DNA of 64,000 nucleotides from Streptomyces malachitofuscus (GTDB lineage Bacteria > Actinomycetota > Actinomycetes > Streptomycetales > Streptomycetaceae). The stretch covers positions 62,001 through 126,000 of the forward strand of contig NZ_BMUF01000007.1 in NCBI RefSeq assembly GCF_014650055.1. Direction: 5' to 3'. The notes below the pieces were generated by a model. It worked only from the letters and a program-made list of their open reading frames with translations, did no database searches and was not told the DNA's origin. The position numbers were made by a program, and so were the translations under genes. Shown one piece after another: positions 33,307 through 42,220 of this stretch (positions are counted from its first letter, which is position 1; each line of letters begins with the position of its first letter).

Positions 33307-34731
33307 ATGGCCTCACCGCAGGTCGACACGGAGTCCGTACCCGAGGAGGGGTACGAGCGCGGCCTCAACAGCCGCCAGGTCCAGATGATCGCGATCGGCG
33401 GCGCCATCGGCGTCGGGCTCTTCCTGGGAGCCGGGGCGAACATCGCCAAGGCCGGCCCGAGCCTCATCGTCATGTACGCCCTCGCCGGCGTGATCATCTT
33501 CTTCATCATGAGGGCCCTCGGCGAGCTCCTGCTCTACCGTCCCGTCTCGGGCTCGTTCGCGGAGTACTCGCGCGAGTTCCTCGGCCCGTTCTTCGGCTAC
33601 TTCACCGGCTGGACGTACTGGCTGATGTGGGTGGTCACCGGCATGGCGGAACTGACCGCCGCCGCCATCTACATCAACTACTGGTTCCCGGCCATCCCGC
33701 AGTGGACGTCGGCGCTGGTCTTCCTGATCATCCTGTTCGCGGCCAACCTGATCTCGGTGAAGCTGTTCGGCGAGATCGAGTTCTGGTTCTCGATGGTCAA
33801 GGTCACCGCCATCATCGGCATGATCGTGATCGGCCTCGGTGTGCTCACCCTCGGCTTCAGCCAGGCCGGTGACACCGCCGCCGTCTCCAACCTCTGGGCC
33901 TTCGACGGCTTCTTCCCCAAGGGCATCGGCTCGTCCCTGATGACCCTGCAGGGCGTCATGTTCGCCTACCTCGCCGTCGAGCTCGTCGGCGTCACCGCCG
34001 GCGAGTCCGAGAACCCCGAGAAGACCCTCCCCAAGGCGATCAACACCCTGCCCTGGCGCATCGCGCTGTTCTACGTGGGCGCGCTCACCGTCATCCTGTG
34101 CGTGGTCAAGTGGACCGAGTTCTCCGCCGACGCCAGCCCCTTCGTGAAGGCGTTCGCGGTCATCGGCATCCCGGCCGGCGCCGGCATCGTCAACTTCGTG
34201 GTGCTCACGGCGGCCCTGTCGTCCTGCAACTCCGGCATGTACTCCACCGGCCGCATGCTGCGCAACCTCGCCGACAACGGTGAGGCCCCGCGGGTCTTCC
34301 GGCGGCTGTCCTCGCGCAAGACCCCGGCGCTCGGCATCGCCACCTCGGTGTTCTTCATGGGCATCGGCGTCGTCCTGAACTACGTCGTCCCGGAGAAGGC
34401 CTTCGGCTACGTCACCTCGATCGCCACCGCCGCCGGCATCTGGACCTGGCTGATGATCCTCGTCAGCCACGTCCTCTACCGCCGCCAGGTCGTCGCGGGC
34501 CGCCTGCCCGCCTCCTCCTTCCCGGCACCCGGCGGCTCGGTCTGCTCCTACATCGCCATCGCGTTCCTGCTGTTCGTCACCGCGCTGATCGCGATCGACG
34601 CGGACGCCCGGATCTGCCTGTACGTGATGGCCGGCTGGGCCCTCGCCCTCGGCATCGGCTGGTCGGTCCTCAAGAGCCGCAACCCGCAGGTCACCCGGCG
34701 CGACGAGAGCCGGTTCGAGAAGGTGGGCTGA
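33307..34731 (+). CDS. Amino-acid permease (APC family, AAT type)
   Basis: 474 residues with 12 predicted helices. The N-terminal signature MIAIGGAIGVGLFLGAG and later YLAVELVGVTAGESENPEKT are typical of GABA/aromatic/D-serine-type AAT permeases. The ATG at 33307 is used because GGAGAAAGG precedes it; an ATG at 33286 lies before that ribosome site. The transporter is probably H+-coupled. It shares leader elements with the upstream AGCS symporter, which suggests co-regulation of amino-acid uptake. Confidence 0.9.
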   Translation: MASPQVDTESVPEEGYERGLNSRQVQMIAIGGAIGVGLFLGAGANIAKAGPSLIVMYALAGVIIFFIMRALGELLLYRPVSGSFAEYSREFLGPFFGYFTGWTYWLMWVVTGMAELTAAAIYINYWFPAIPQWTSALVFLIILFAANLISVKLFGEIEFWFSMVKVTAIIGMIVIGLGVLTLGFSQAGDTAAVSNLWAFDGFFPKGIGSSLMTLQGVMFAYLAVELVGVTAGESENPEKTLPKAINTLPWRIALFYVGALTVILCVVKWTEFSADASPFVKAFAVIGIPAGAGIVNFVVLTAALSSCNSGMYSTGRMLRNLADNGEAPRVFRRLSSRKTPALGIATSVFFMGIGVVLNYVVPEKAFGYVTSIATAAGIWTWLMILVSHVLYRRQVVAGRLPASSFPAPGGSVCSYIAIAFLLFVTALIAIDADARICLYVMAGWALALGIGWSVLKSRNPQVTRRDESRFEKVG

Positions 34732-34864
34732 CCTCCACCCGGGACGCCGGGCGCAGGGAGTACTCGTGGCACCCCCTGCGGCCAGCCGCTCAAGGCGTCC
34801 GGCATACGGGCTGTTCCGTACCACCCCTCGGTACGGAACAGCCCGTCTGCTTATCCTGAGCCCC

Positions 34865-35287
34865 ATGCTGACCATCACCAAGGCCCTGTACGACCAGATC
34901 GTGGCCCACGCCCGCGAGGACCACCCGGACGAGGCGTGCGGCGTGGTGGCGGGCCCGGCGGGCTCCGGCCGCCCCGAGCGCTTCATCCCCATGCTGAACG
35001 CGGCCCGCTCGCCCACGTTCTACGAGTTCGACTCCCAGGACCTGCTGAAGCTGTACCGGGAGATGGACGACCGGGACGAGGAGCCGGTGGTCATCTACCA
35101 CTCCCACACCGCGACCGAGGCCTACCCCTCCCGCACCGACGTCACCTACGCCAACGAGCCCGGCGCCCACTACGTCCTGGTCTCCACCGCCGACACCGAC
35201 GGCGCCGGCGAGTTCCAGTTCCGTTCCTTCCGCATCCTGGACGGTGAGATCACCGAGGAGGAGGTCGAGGTCGTCGAGGCGTACTGA
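34865..35287 (+). CDS. mec: JAMM/MPN metallopeptidase Mec acting on the CysO-cysteine adduct
   Basis: 140 residues. The JAMM zinc motif is complete: E23 (DEACGV), H79 and H81 (YHSHT), S89 and D92 (SRTD). In Mycobacterium tuberculosis, Mec releases cysteine from CysO-cysteine after CysM joins O-phosphoserine to the CysO thiocarboxylate. The cysO and cysM genes follow, separated by a leader peptide. TATCCT (34852-34857) is 7 bases before the ATG, which suggests a leaderless transcript. Because CysO here has two residues after GG, Mec or another peptidase may also trim CysO. Confidence 0.92.
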   Translation: MLTITKALYDQIVAHAREDHPDEACGVVAGPAGSGRPERFIPMLNAARSPTFYEFDSQDLLKLYREMDDRDEEPVVIYHSHTATEAYPSRTDVTYANEPGAHYVLVSTADTDGAGEFQFRSFRILDGEITEEEVEVVEAY

Positions 35288-35384
35288 CCCGCCGAACCGA
35301 CCCGATCCCACATCATGGAAGACGAGTGTCCGACAGGTGAGATCACACTCCGGGAGTCCGTACGGGAATCGATACGATGACCCC

Positions 35385-35480
35385 ATGGTTCTTCTCGACG
35401 TGAGCGAAACAGCGCCGGGCACACTGCTCGTGGCGCGGCTGCACGTCGACCTGTGCCGGCTGAACAGCGCCATCTGTTGA
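35385..35480 (+). CDS. Putative cysteine-responsive leader peptide upstream of cysO-cysM
   Basis: 31 codons, too short for routine gene calling. The encoded peptide begins MVLLDVSETAPG and ends RLHVDLCRLNSAIC, so Cys is the last residue before TGA, with another Cys nine codons earlier. Short reading frames ending R-x-H-x-D-L-x-R-x-x-S-A-I-C recur upstream of sulfur and cysteine genes in actinobacteria and are annotated as putative leader peptides. Ribosome stalling at the terminal Cys codons is thought to control the downstream genes. TACGAT (35373-35378) is close to the ATG and may be a -10 for a leaderless message. It is separated from cysO by 104 bases. Confidence 0.8.
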   Translation: MVLLDVSETAPGTLLVARLHVDLCRLNSAIC

Positions 35481-35584
35481 TCCTCCGCTGCCGCCGTACG
35501 GCCGAGAGCCGCGGCGGGCTGCCGCGTGCCGCCGCGCGCCCTTCCCGAACCCACGACAGACACTTCCGACAGGAGCCCTCAGCC

Positions 35585-35863
35585 ATGGCCATCGAGGTCC
35601 GCATCCCGACCATCCTCCGCCAGTACACCGACGGTCAGAAGGCGGTGGAGGGCAACGGGAACACCCTCGCCGAGCTCTTCGCCGACCTCGAGACCCGGCA
35701 CGCGGGCATCCAGGCCCGCATCGTGGACGGCGCGCAGCTGCGCCGCTTCGTCAACGTCTACCTCAACGACGAGGACGTCCGCTTCCTCGACGGCATCGAC
35801 ACCAAGCTGAGCGACGGCGACAACGTCACGATCCTGCCGGCGGTGGCCGGCGGTATGGCCTGA
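35585..35863 (+). CDS. cysO: Sulfur-carrier protein CysO (MoaD/ThiS family)
   Basis: 92 residues with the ubiquitin-like fold of MoaD/ThiS (AIEVRIPTILRQYTDGQKAV; FVNVYLNDEDVRFLDG; GDNVTILPAVAGG). Its C-terminal thiocarboxylate is the sulfur donor for cysteine synthesis by CysM. Mature carriers end in GG; this one ends GGMA, so two residues must be removed before activation. A JAMM peptidase gene lies just upstream, and in the Pseudomonas QbsE/QbsD pair a JAMM enzyme does this trimming. cysM starts 6 bases downstream. Confidence 0.92.
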   Translation: MAIEVRIPTILRQYTDGQKAVEGNGNTLAELFADLETRHAGIQARIVDGAQLRRFVNVYLNDEDVRFLDGIDTKLSDGDNVTILPAVAGGMA

Positions 35864-35869
35864 TAGCCG

Positions 35870-36820
35870 ATGCGTTACGACTCCCCGCTGGCCGCGGTGG
35901 GCAACACCCCTCTGGTGCGCCTGCCGCGGCTGTCGCCGTCCGCCGACGTCCGGATCTGGGCGAAGCTGGAGGACCGCAACCCCACCGGCTCGATCAAGGA
36001 CCGCCCGGCCCTGTTCATGATCGAGCAGGCGGAGAAGGACGGCCGCCTCACCCCGGGCTGCACGATCCTCGAGCCGACCTCCGGCAACACCGGCATCTCC
36101 CTGGCGATGGCCGCCAAGCTCAAGGGCTACCGCATGGTCTGCGTGATGCCCGAGAACACCTCGCAGGAACGCCGTGACCTGCTCGGCATGTGGGGCGCGG
36201 AGATCATCTCCTCCCCGGCCGCGGGCGGCTCCAACACCGCCGTGCGTGTCGCCAAGGAACTCTCCGCCGAGCACCCCGACTGGGTGATGCTCTACCAGTA
36301 CGGCAACCCGGACAACGCCGGCGCGCACTACGCGACCACCGGCCCGGAGATCCTCGCCGACCTGCCCTCCATCACCCACTTCGTGGCCGGCCTCGGCACC
36401 ACCGGCACCCTCATGGGCGTCGGCCGCTACCTGCGCGAGAACAAGCCCGACGTCAGGATCGTCGCCGCCGAGCCGCGCTACGACGACCTCGTCTACGGCC
36501 TGCGCAACCTCGACGAGGGTTTCGTCCCCGAGCTCTACGACGCCTCCGTCCTCACCACCCGCTTCTCCGTGGGCTCCGCCGACGCCGTCACCCGCACCCG
36601 GGAACTCCTCCAGCAGGAGGGCATCTTCGCCGGCGTCTCCACCGGCGCCGCCCTGCACGCGGCGATCGGCGTCGCGAACAAGGCGCTCAAGGCCGGCGAG
36701 AGTGCCGACGTGGTCTTCGTCGTCGCCGACGGCGGCTGGAAGTACCTGTCTACCGGCGTGTACACGGCCGAGACGACCGAGGCGGCCATCGACACCCTCC
36801 AGGGCCAGCTCTGGGCGTGA
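35870..36820 (+). CDS. cysM: O-phosphoserine/CysO-dependent cysteine synthase
   Basis: 316 residues, fold-type II PLP enzyme. K43 (PTGSIKDRP) carries PLP, TSGNTG (70-75) binds the substrate carboxylate, and GLGTTGTLMGVGRYL is the phosphate-binding loop. The sequence is of the CysM type that works with CysO-thiocarboxylate and O-phosphoserine, as the adjacent cysO and mec support. The ATG is 6 bases after the cysO stop, so the two are translated together. A perfect bidirectional hairpin follows. Confidence 0.94.
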   Translation: MRYDSPLAAVGNTPLVRLPRLSPSADVRIWAKLEDRNPTGSIKDRPALFMIEQAEKDGRLTPGCTILEPTSGNTGISLAMAAKLKGYRMVCVMPENTSQERRDLLGMWGAEIISSPAAGGSNTAVRVAKELSAEHPDWVMLYQYGNPDNAGAHYATTGPEILADLPSITHFVAGLGTTGTLMGVGRYLRENKPDVRIVAAEPRYDDLVYGLRNLDEGFVPELYDASVLTTRFSVGSADAVTRTRELLQQEGIFAGVSTGAALHAAIGVANKALKAGESADVVFVVADGGWKYLSTGVYTAETTEAAIDTLQGQLWA

Positions 36821-36844
36821 CGCCGCACCGTACGGACGTACGAC

Positions 36845-36875
36845 GAGGGGCCGGAGACCACGTCTCCGGCCCCTC
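36845..36875. terminator. Bidirectional terminator between cysM and a small membrane protein gene
   Basis: GAGGGGCCGGAGAC (36845-36858) pairs perfectly with GTCTCCGGCCCCTC (36862-36875) around CAC. It lies 24 bases after cysM and 16 bases after the stop of the convergent small gene. Confidence 0.85.
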
Positions 36876-36890
36876 ACCCGTTCCCACCGG

Positions 36891-37022
36891 TCACTCCCGT
36901 GGGCCGCCGCGCCGTCCCCATCCGCGCCGCCGCCGGTGTCCCCGCCCCCACCCGTCGACGAGCGCGGTGACGAACGCGAGCAGCACCACCGCCGCGAGCG
37001 CGAGCCACCAAGCCGTGTCCAT
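36891..37022 (-). CDS. Small single-span membrane protein (43 residues)
   Basis: A short minus-strand gene not found by usual length cut-offs. It starts MDTAWWLALAAVVLLAFVTA, one clear membrane helix, followed by a strongly basic, Arg- and Gly-rich tail ending GGPREStop. Inside-positive rule puts the tail in the cytoplasm. It fits exactly between a cysM terminator and the promoter region of the metallo-hydrolase gene. Function unknown; similar tiny proteins are frequent in Streptomyces. Confidence 0.6.
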   Translation of the reverse strand: MDTAWWLALAAVVLLAFVTALVDGWGRGHRRRRGWGRRGGPRE

Positions 37023-37223
37023 GCCCAGACCGTACCGGCGCGCGCGTCACCGCGCGCCCCTCCCGTCACCGGCACGTGCGGCTTCCAGCCGAACCGGTGA
37101 CAGCACAGGTGAGTTCGCCCACAACGGCCCCTGGTGGAGGAGCGACCACAGGTTTTGCGCCTTACGCTCGACAAACCGCACGACCCCCGTCTCTCCACAC
37201 CCGCCAGCGGAGGTTTCTGCTTC

Positions 37224-37976
37224 ATGAAGCTCACCGTCGTCGGCTGCTCGGGGTCGTTCCCGTCCGCGGAATCGGCCTGCTCGAGCTACCTCGTCGAGGC
37301 CGACGGCTTCCGGCTGCTTCTCGACATGGGCAACGGCGCCCTGGGCGAGCTGCAGCGCCACTGCGGTCTCTACGACCTCGACGCGATCTTCCTCAGCCAT
37401 CTGCACGCCGACCACTGCATCGACATGTGCGCCTACTTCGTGGCGCGCTACTACCGGCACGACGGCGGCCGCTGCGCCCCGCTGCCGGTCTACGGACCCG
37501 AGGGCACCGAGCACCGGCTGACCACCGCCTACGCCGACACGCCCTCGGCCTCCTCCATGAGCGAGGTCTTCGACTTCCACACGGTCAAGCCGTCCACCTT
37601 CGAGATCGGCCCGTTCCTCGTACACACCGAGCGCGTCGCGCACCCGGTCGAGGCGTACGGCATCCGCATCGAACACGGCGGGAGGACGCTCACCTACTCG
37701 GGCGACACGGGAGTCAGCCCCGCGCTCGACGACCTGGCCCGCGACGCCGACCTCTTCCTGTGCGAGGCCGCCTTCACGCACGGCAAGGAGAACATCCCCG
37801 ACCTGCACCTCAACGGCCGCGAGGCGGGTGAGACGGCGGCCCGGGCGGGCGCCCGCCGCCTGATCCTCACCCACATCCCCCCGTGGACCGACCCGCAGGT
37901 CAACCTCACCGACGCCCGCATGGTGTACGACGGCCCGGTGGGTCTGGCGGCGCCGGGGACGACGTACGAGATCTGA
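37224..37976 (+). CDS. Metallo-beta-lactamase-fold hydrolase (RNase Z-like)
   Basis: 250 residues. SHLHADHCID carries the HxHxDH metal motif; further ligands are in SGDTG and THIPPW. The family groups with RNase Z/phosphodiesterase-like MBL proteins of unknown physiological substrate. The ATG at 37224 follows AGCGGAGG. It converges on nagE2 with a very strong shared terminator. In S. coelicolor I recall a homologue in the same place between the cys and nag genes. Confidence 0.85.
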   Translation: MKLTVVGCSGSFPSAESACSSYLVEADGFRLLLDMGNGALGELQRHCGLYDLDAIFLSHLHADHCIDMCAYFVARYYRHDGGRCAPLPVYGPEGTEHRLTTAYADTPSASSMSEVFDFHTVKPSTFEIGPFLVHTERVAHPVEAYGIRIEHGGRTLTYSGDTGVSPALDDLARDADLFLCEAAFTHGKENIPDLHLNGREAGETAARAGARRLILTHIPPWTDPQVNLTDARMVYDGPVGLAAPGTTYEI

Positions 37977-37986
37977 GGCACGAACG

Positions 37987-38029
37987 ACCGGGGCCCCCGG
38001 AAGCCTGCTCGGCTTCCGGGGGCCCCGGT
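37987..38029. terminator. Bidirectional terminator between the MBL gene and nagE2
   Basis: A perfect 19-bp stem (37987-38005 with 38011-38029; arm begins ACCGGGGCCCCCGGAAGCC) around TGCTC. It serves both convergent genes. Confidence 0.92.
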
Positions 38030-38050
38030 GTCATGTCCGGCGAGGACGGA

Positions 38051-39301
38051 TCACGCCTTCGTGGCGTCCTCGAGCTCCTCCTCGGGCTCGCGCCCCGGAG
38101 TCGGCAGGTTGAACTTGGTGATGGCGAAGCGGAACACCACGTAGTAGATGGCCGCGAACACCAGACCGATCGGGATGATCAGCCATGGCTTGGTCGCCAG
38201 GTTCCAGTTGAGCCCGTAGTCGATGGCCCCCGCGGAGAACGTGAAGCCCGCGTGCACCCCGAGCGCCCAGGTGATCGCCATGGACAGGGCGGTGAGCACC
38301 GCGTGGATCACGTACAGCAGCGGCGCGATGAACATGAACGCGAACTCGATCGGCTCGGTCACACCGGTCACGAAGGACGTCAGCGCGAGCGAGACCATCA
38401 TGCCCATCACGGCCTTGCGGCGCTCCGGGCGGGCGGCGTGCGCGATGGCGATCGCGGCGGCCGGAAGGCCGAACATCATGATCGGGAAGAAGCCCGACAT
38501 GAACAGACCGGCGTCCGGGTCACCGGCGAAGAAGCGGTTCAGGTCACCGTGGACGACCTCGCCGGCGGCGTTGGTGAAGTCACCGATCTGGAACCAGGAG
38601 ACGGTGTTGACGAACTGGTGCATGCCGATCGGGATCAGCGCACGGTTGATCAGACCGAACAGACCGGCGCCCGCGGCACCGAGACCGGTGATCCACTCAC
38701 CGGCGTCCGAGATGACCTCGCCGATCGGCTCCCAGACCAGGCCGAAGAAGACGCCCATGAGAGTGCCGACGAAGGCCATGATGATCGGGACGAGACGGCG
38801 GCCGTTGAAGAAGCCCAGCCAGTCCACCAGCTTCTTGCGGTGGTAGCGCTGCCACAGCACCGCCGCCAGCAGACCCATGATGATGCCGCCGAGGACACCG
38901 GGGTTGTTGTAGGTCGCGGCTATGTCCGCGCCGTCCTGCACCTTCGCCTCGGTGACCGGGAAGGCCTTCAGGACGTTGCTGTAGACCAGGAAGCCGACGA
39001 GCGCGGCGAGCGCGGTGGAGCCGTCCGCCTTCTTGGCGAAGCCGATGGCGACACCGATGCAGAACAGCATCGGCAGATTGTCGAAGATCGCGCCACCGGC
39101 GGTGGCGAAGACGGCGGCGACCTTGTCCCAGCCGAAGCCGTCCGCGCCGAACACGTCCGGCTGGCCGAGCCGGAGCAGGATGCCCGCCGCCGGAAGGACG
39201 GCGATCGGGAGCTGAAGGCTGCGGCCCACCTTCTGCAGGCCCTGGAACAGGCCGGATCCCCGCTTCTTTGCGGGGGCCGCCGAGTCGGTGGCGGTGCTCA
39301 T
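38051..39301 (-). CDS. nagE2: N-acetylglucosamine PTS permease, EIIC domain (NagE2)
   Basis: 416 residues, about ten membrane helices. LQLPIAVLPAAGILLRLGQPD and SFVTGVTEPIEFAFMFIAP are EIIC signatures of the glucose/GlcNAc family; no EIIB or EIIA domain is fused. It imports GlcNAc with phosphorylation, taking phosphate from the separate EIIB NagF. Two adjacent dre sites lie directly upstream (39317-39348), so DasR represses it. GGAGGAAGT precedes the ATG. The C-terminus (EEELEDATKA) is nearly the same as in the paralogue nagE1. Assignment as E2 rather than E1 rests on gene order. Confidence 0.9.
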   Translation of the reverse strand: MSTATDSAAPAKKRGSGLFQGLQKVGRSLQLPIAVLPAAGILLRLGQPDVFGADGFGWDKVAAVFATAGGAIFDNLPMLFCIGVAIGFAKKADGSTALAALVGFLVYSNVLKAFPVTEAKVQDGADIAATYNNPGVLGGIIMGLLAAVLWQRYHRKKLVDWLGFFNGRRLVPIIMAFVGTLMGVFFGLVWEPIGEVISDAGEWITGLGAAGAGLFGLINRALIPIGMHQFVNTVSWFQIGDFTNAAGEVVHGDLNRFFAGDPDAGLFMSGFFPIMMFGLPAAAIAIAHAARPERRKAVMGMMVSLALTSFVTGVTEPIEFAFMFIAPLLYVIHAVLTALSMAITWALGVHAGFTFSAGAIDYGLNWNLATKPWLIIPIGLVFAAIYYVVFRFAITKFNLPTPGREPEEELEDATKA

Positions 39302-39316
39302 ACTTCCTCCATCGGT

Positions 39317-39348
39317 GGTGGTCTACACCACTAGTGGTGTAGACCTGT
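39317..39348 (-). promoter_or_regulatory. Two abutting DasR-responsive elements (dre) upstream of nagE2
   Basis: GGTGGTCTACACCACT (39317-39332) and AGTGGTGTAGACCTGT (39333-39348) both match the dre consensus (ACTGGTCTAGACCACT type). GGTCTACACCACT and AGTGGTGTAGACC are exact reverse complements, so the pair also forms a larger palindrome. DasR represses GlcNAc uptake in Streptomyces and is released by amino-sugar phosphates. Confidence 0.9.
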
Positions 39349-39457
39349 TGTACACGATGAAGGCCACATAAAGGAACCCGTCAATCCCGCGACCGCGGAG
39401 CTACTCACCGTGCCCGTCGGGCACCGCCAAACGGAACCGCCGCCGGGCACGCCGAAA

Positions 39458-39485
39458 AGCCCCCGGACCGCATGGTCCGAGGGCT
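39458..39485 (-). terminator. Terminator of nagE1
   Basis: A hairpin AGCCC-C-CGGACC / GGTCCG-A-GGGCT around GCAT, with one mismatched pair in the stem, lying just after the nagE1 stop on the minus strand. On that strand it is followed by TTTTCGG. Confidence 0.75.
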
Positions 39486-39511
39486 CGAAAAGCCGCTTCC
39501 AGCCTACGAGA

Positions 39512-40825
39512 TCACGCCTTCGTCGCGTCCTCCACCTCCTCCTCCGGCTCCCGCCCCGGGGTCTTCAGATCGAACCTCGTGATCGCGAAGCGGAAGATGA
39601 CGTAGTACAACGCCGCGAAGCACAGCCCGATCGGAATGATCAGCCACGGCCGGGTCGCGAGGTTCCAGTTGATGACGTAGTCGATCAGCCCCGCCGAGAA
39701 GCTGAACCCGTCGTGCACCCCGAGCGCCCACGTCACCGCCATCGAGACGCCCGTCAGCACCGCGTGCACCGCGTACAGCAGCGGCGCGATGAACAGGAAC
39801 GAGTACTCGATCGGCTCCGTGATGCCCGTGACGAACGACGTCAGCGCCACCGACAGCATCAGCCCGCCGACCTCCTTGCGCCGGCTCGGCCGGGCGCAGT
39901 GCGTGATCGCCAGGGCCGCGGCCGGCAGCGCGAACATCATGATCGGGAAAAACCCGGACAGGAACTGCCCCGCATCCGGATCACCCGCCAGGAACATGTT
40001 GATGTCACCGTGCACCACCGTCCCGTCCGGCTTCGTGTACGAGCCGAACTGGAACCAGATGGGCACGTTCAGGAACTGGTGCAGCCCCACCACCAGCAGC
40101 GCCCGGTTCGCGACACCGAACACACCCGCACCCCACGCGCCCAGACCGCTCATCCAGTCGCTGAAACTCTCCAGCGCGTCACCGATCGGCGGCCACACCC
40201 ACAGGCACAGCGCCGCGAACACGATCGCCGCGAACGCCATGATGATCGGCACCAGCCGCCGCCCGTTGAAGAAGCCCAGCCAGTCCACCAGCTTCGTCCG
40301 GTGGAACCGCTGCCAGAAGTACGCCGCCATCAGCCCGATGACGATGCCGCCGAACACCCCCGGATTCTGGAACGTGAACGCCGTCACCGTCCCCGACCCG
40401 TCGGTGACCTGGCACCCGACCTGCGGCACCGCCTCGGACCCCTCCGGACAGTCCTCCGGGAACTGACGCAGCACATTGAAGTAGACGAGGAACCCCGCCA
40501 CCGCCGCCAGCGCCGTCGAACCGTCCGCCTTCTTCGCCATCCCGATGGCCACACCCACGCAGAACAGCAGCGGCAGCCCCAGCGAACCGTCCAGCAGGGC
40601 GCCGCCCGCACCCATCATGACCTTCGAGACGTTCGTCCAGCCCAGACCGTCGTCGCCGAACACATCCGGCTGCCCCAGCCGGTTGAGGATGCCCGCCGCC
40701 GGCAGCACCGCGATCGGCAGCTGCAGACTGCGCCCCATCTTCTGCAAACCCTGGAACAGCCGGTTCCAGCGTTCACGGGCCGGACTCACCGTAGGCTCGG
40801 CACCGGCAGGACGGTCGGTGCTCAC
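39512..40825 (-). CDS. nagE1: N-acetylglucosamine PTS permease paralogue, EIIC domain (NagE1)
   Basis: 437 residues from a GTG start with AAGGGGG upstream. It is a clear duplicate of nagE2: LQLPIAVLPAAGILNRLGQPD, FVTGITEPIEYSFLFIAP and the C-terminal EEEVEDATKA match. It differs by an extra loop with cysteines (about residues 145-160, DCPEGSEAVPQVGCQVT). In S. coelicolor NagE2 is the main GlcNAc transporter while NagE1 is not required, so the role of this copy may differ. A dre site lies upstream, shared with divergent nagF. Confidence 0.88.
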   Translation of the reverse strand: MSTDRPAGAEPTVSPARERWNRLFQGLQKMGRSLQLPIAVLPAAGILNRLGQPDVFGDDGLGWTNVSKVMMGAGGALLDGSLGLPLLFCVGVAIGMAKKADGSTALAAVAGFLVYFNVLRQFPEDCPEGSEAVPQVGCQVTDGSGTVTAFTFQNPGVFGGIVIGLMAAYFWQRFHRTKLVDWLGFFNGRRLVPIIMAFAAIVFAALCLWVWPPIGDALESFSDWMSGLGAWGAGVFGVANRALLVVGLHQFLNVPIWFQFGSYTKPDGTVVHGDINMFLAGDPDAGQFLSGFFPIMMFALPAAALAITHCARPSRRKEVGGLMLSVALTSFVTGITEPIEYSFLFIAPLLYAVHAVLTGVSMAVTWALGVHDGFSFSAGLIDYVINWNLATRPWLIIPIGLCFAALYYVIFRFAITRFDLKTPGREPEEEVEDATKA

Positions 40826-40879
40826 ATCCGGCCCCCTTCGCTGGAAAGCGGTCACGACGGGTTTGGCGGCAGTCCACCC

Positions 40880-40895
40880 GGTGGTGTAGACCAGT
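40880..40895. promoter_or_regulatory. DasR-responsive element (dre) between nagE1 and nagF
   Basis: GGTGGTGTAGACCAGT matches the dre consensus at nearly all positions. It lies 54 bases before the nagE1 start and 120 bases before nagF, on divergent promoters, so one DasR site may control both. Confidence 0.88.
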
Positions 40896-41014
40896 GAGGC
40901 AGGACGGTTCCGCTGTCGTGACGCCATCCTTCGGCACCCACGACATGACCGCTCGCAAAGATGGGCCAACTGTGGGTTACTGCGACAAAGCGGTTCGGAT
41001 CAGGGAGAACGAAC

Positions 41015-41248
41015 ATGGCCACCAAGGCTGAGAAGATCGTCGCCGGGCTCGGCGGCATCGACAACATCGACGAGATCGAAGGCTGCATCACCCGCCTCCG
41101 CACCGAAGTCGTGGACCCCGCCAAGGTCGACGAAGCCGCCCTCAAGGCCGCCGGCGCCCACGGCGTCGTCAAGATGGGCAGCGCCATCCAGGTCGTCATC
41201 GGCACCGACGCCGACCCCATCGCCGCCGAAATCGAAGACATGATGTGA
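41015..41248 (+). CDS. nagF: N-acetylglucosamine PTS EIIB protein (NagF)
   Basis: 77 residues. The phosphorylated Cys is C24 in EIEGCITRLRTEV, the conserved EIIB motif of the glucose family. It transfers phosphate from the EIIA(Crr) protein to GlcNAc bound by NagE. A free-standing EIIB is the known arrangement in Streptomyces. The ATG at 41015 follows CAGGGAGAACGA. A terminator separates it from rph. Confidence 0.93.
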   Translation: MATKAEKIVAGLGGIDNIDEIEGCITRLRTEVVDPAKVDEAALKAAGAHGVVKMGSAIQVVIGTDADPIAAEIEDMM

Positions 41249-41282
41249 ACCACCCCCGAAACCGGGCGTGAACCACACCTTC

Positions 41283-41312
41283 AGGGCCCCTCCCCACCGC
41301 GGCAGGGGCCCT
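41283..41312 (+). terminator. Terminator between nagF and rph
   Basis: AGGGCCCCT (41283-41291) pairs perfectly with AGGGGCCCT (41304-41312), followed by TCCCG. It lies 35 bases after nagF and just upstream of the rph promoter. Confidence 0.7.
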
Positions 41313-41340
41313 TCCCGTGCCTACGGCTAGGCTCGGCGCC

Positions 41341-42078
<738 letters not shown>

Positions 42079-42220
42079 AGGGCGCCCCAAAACAGGTGGC
42101 CGACGCGGAGCAACCGCGCCGGCCGCCGCCGCGTCTGAACGAGTACGGGCGCACGGCTCAACCCCGGGCGCCCGGCCGACGATTCGGGCCGCACCGGCCC
42201 GACGAGGGAGGGAACGTTCC

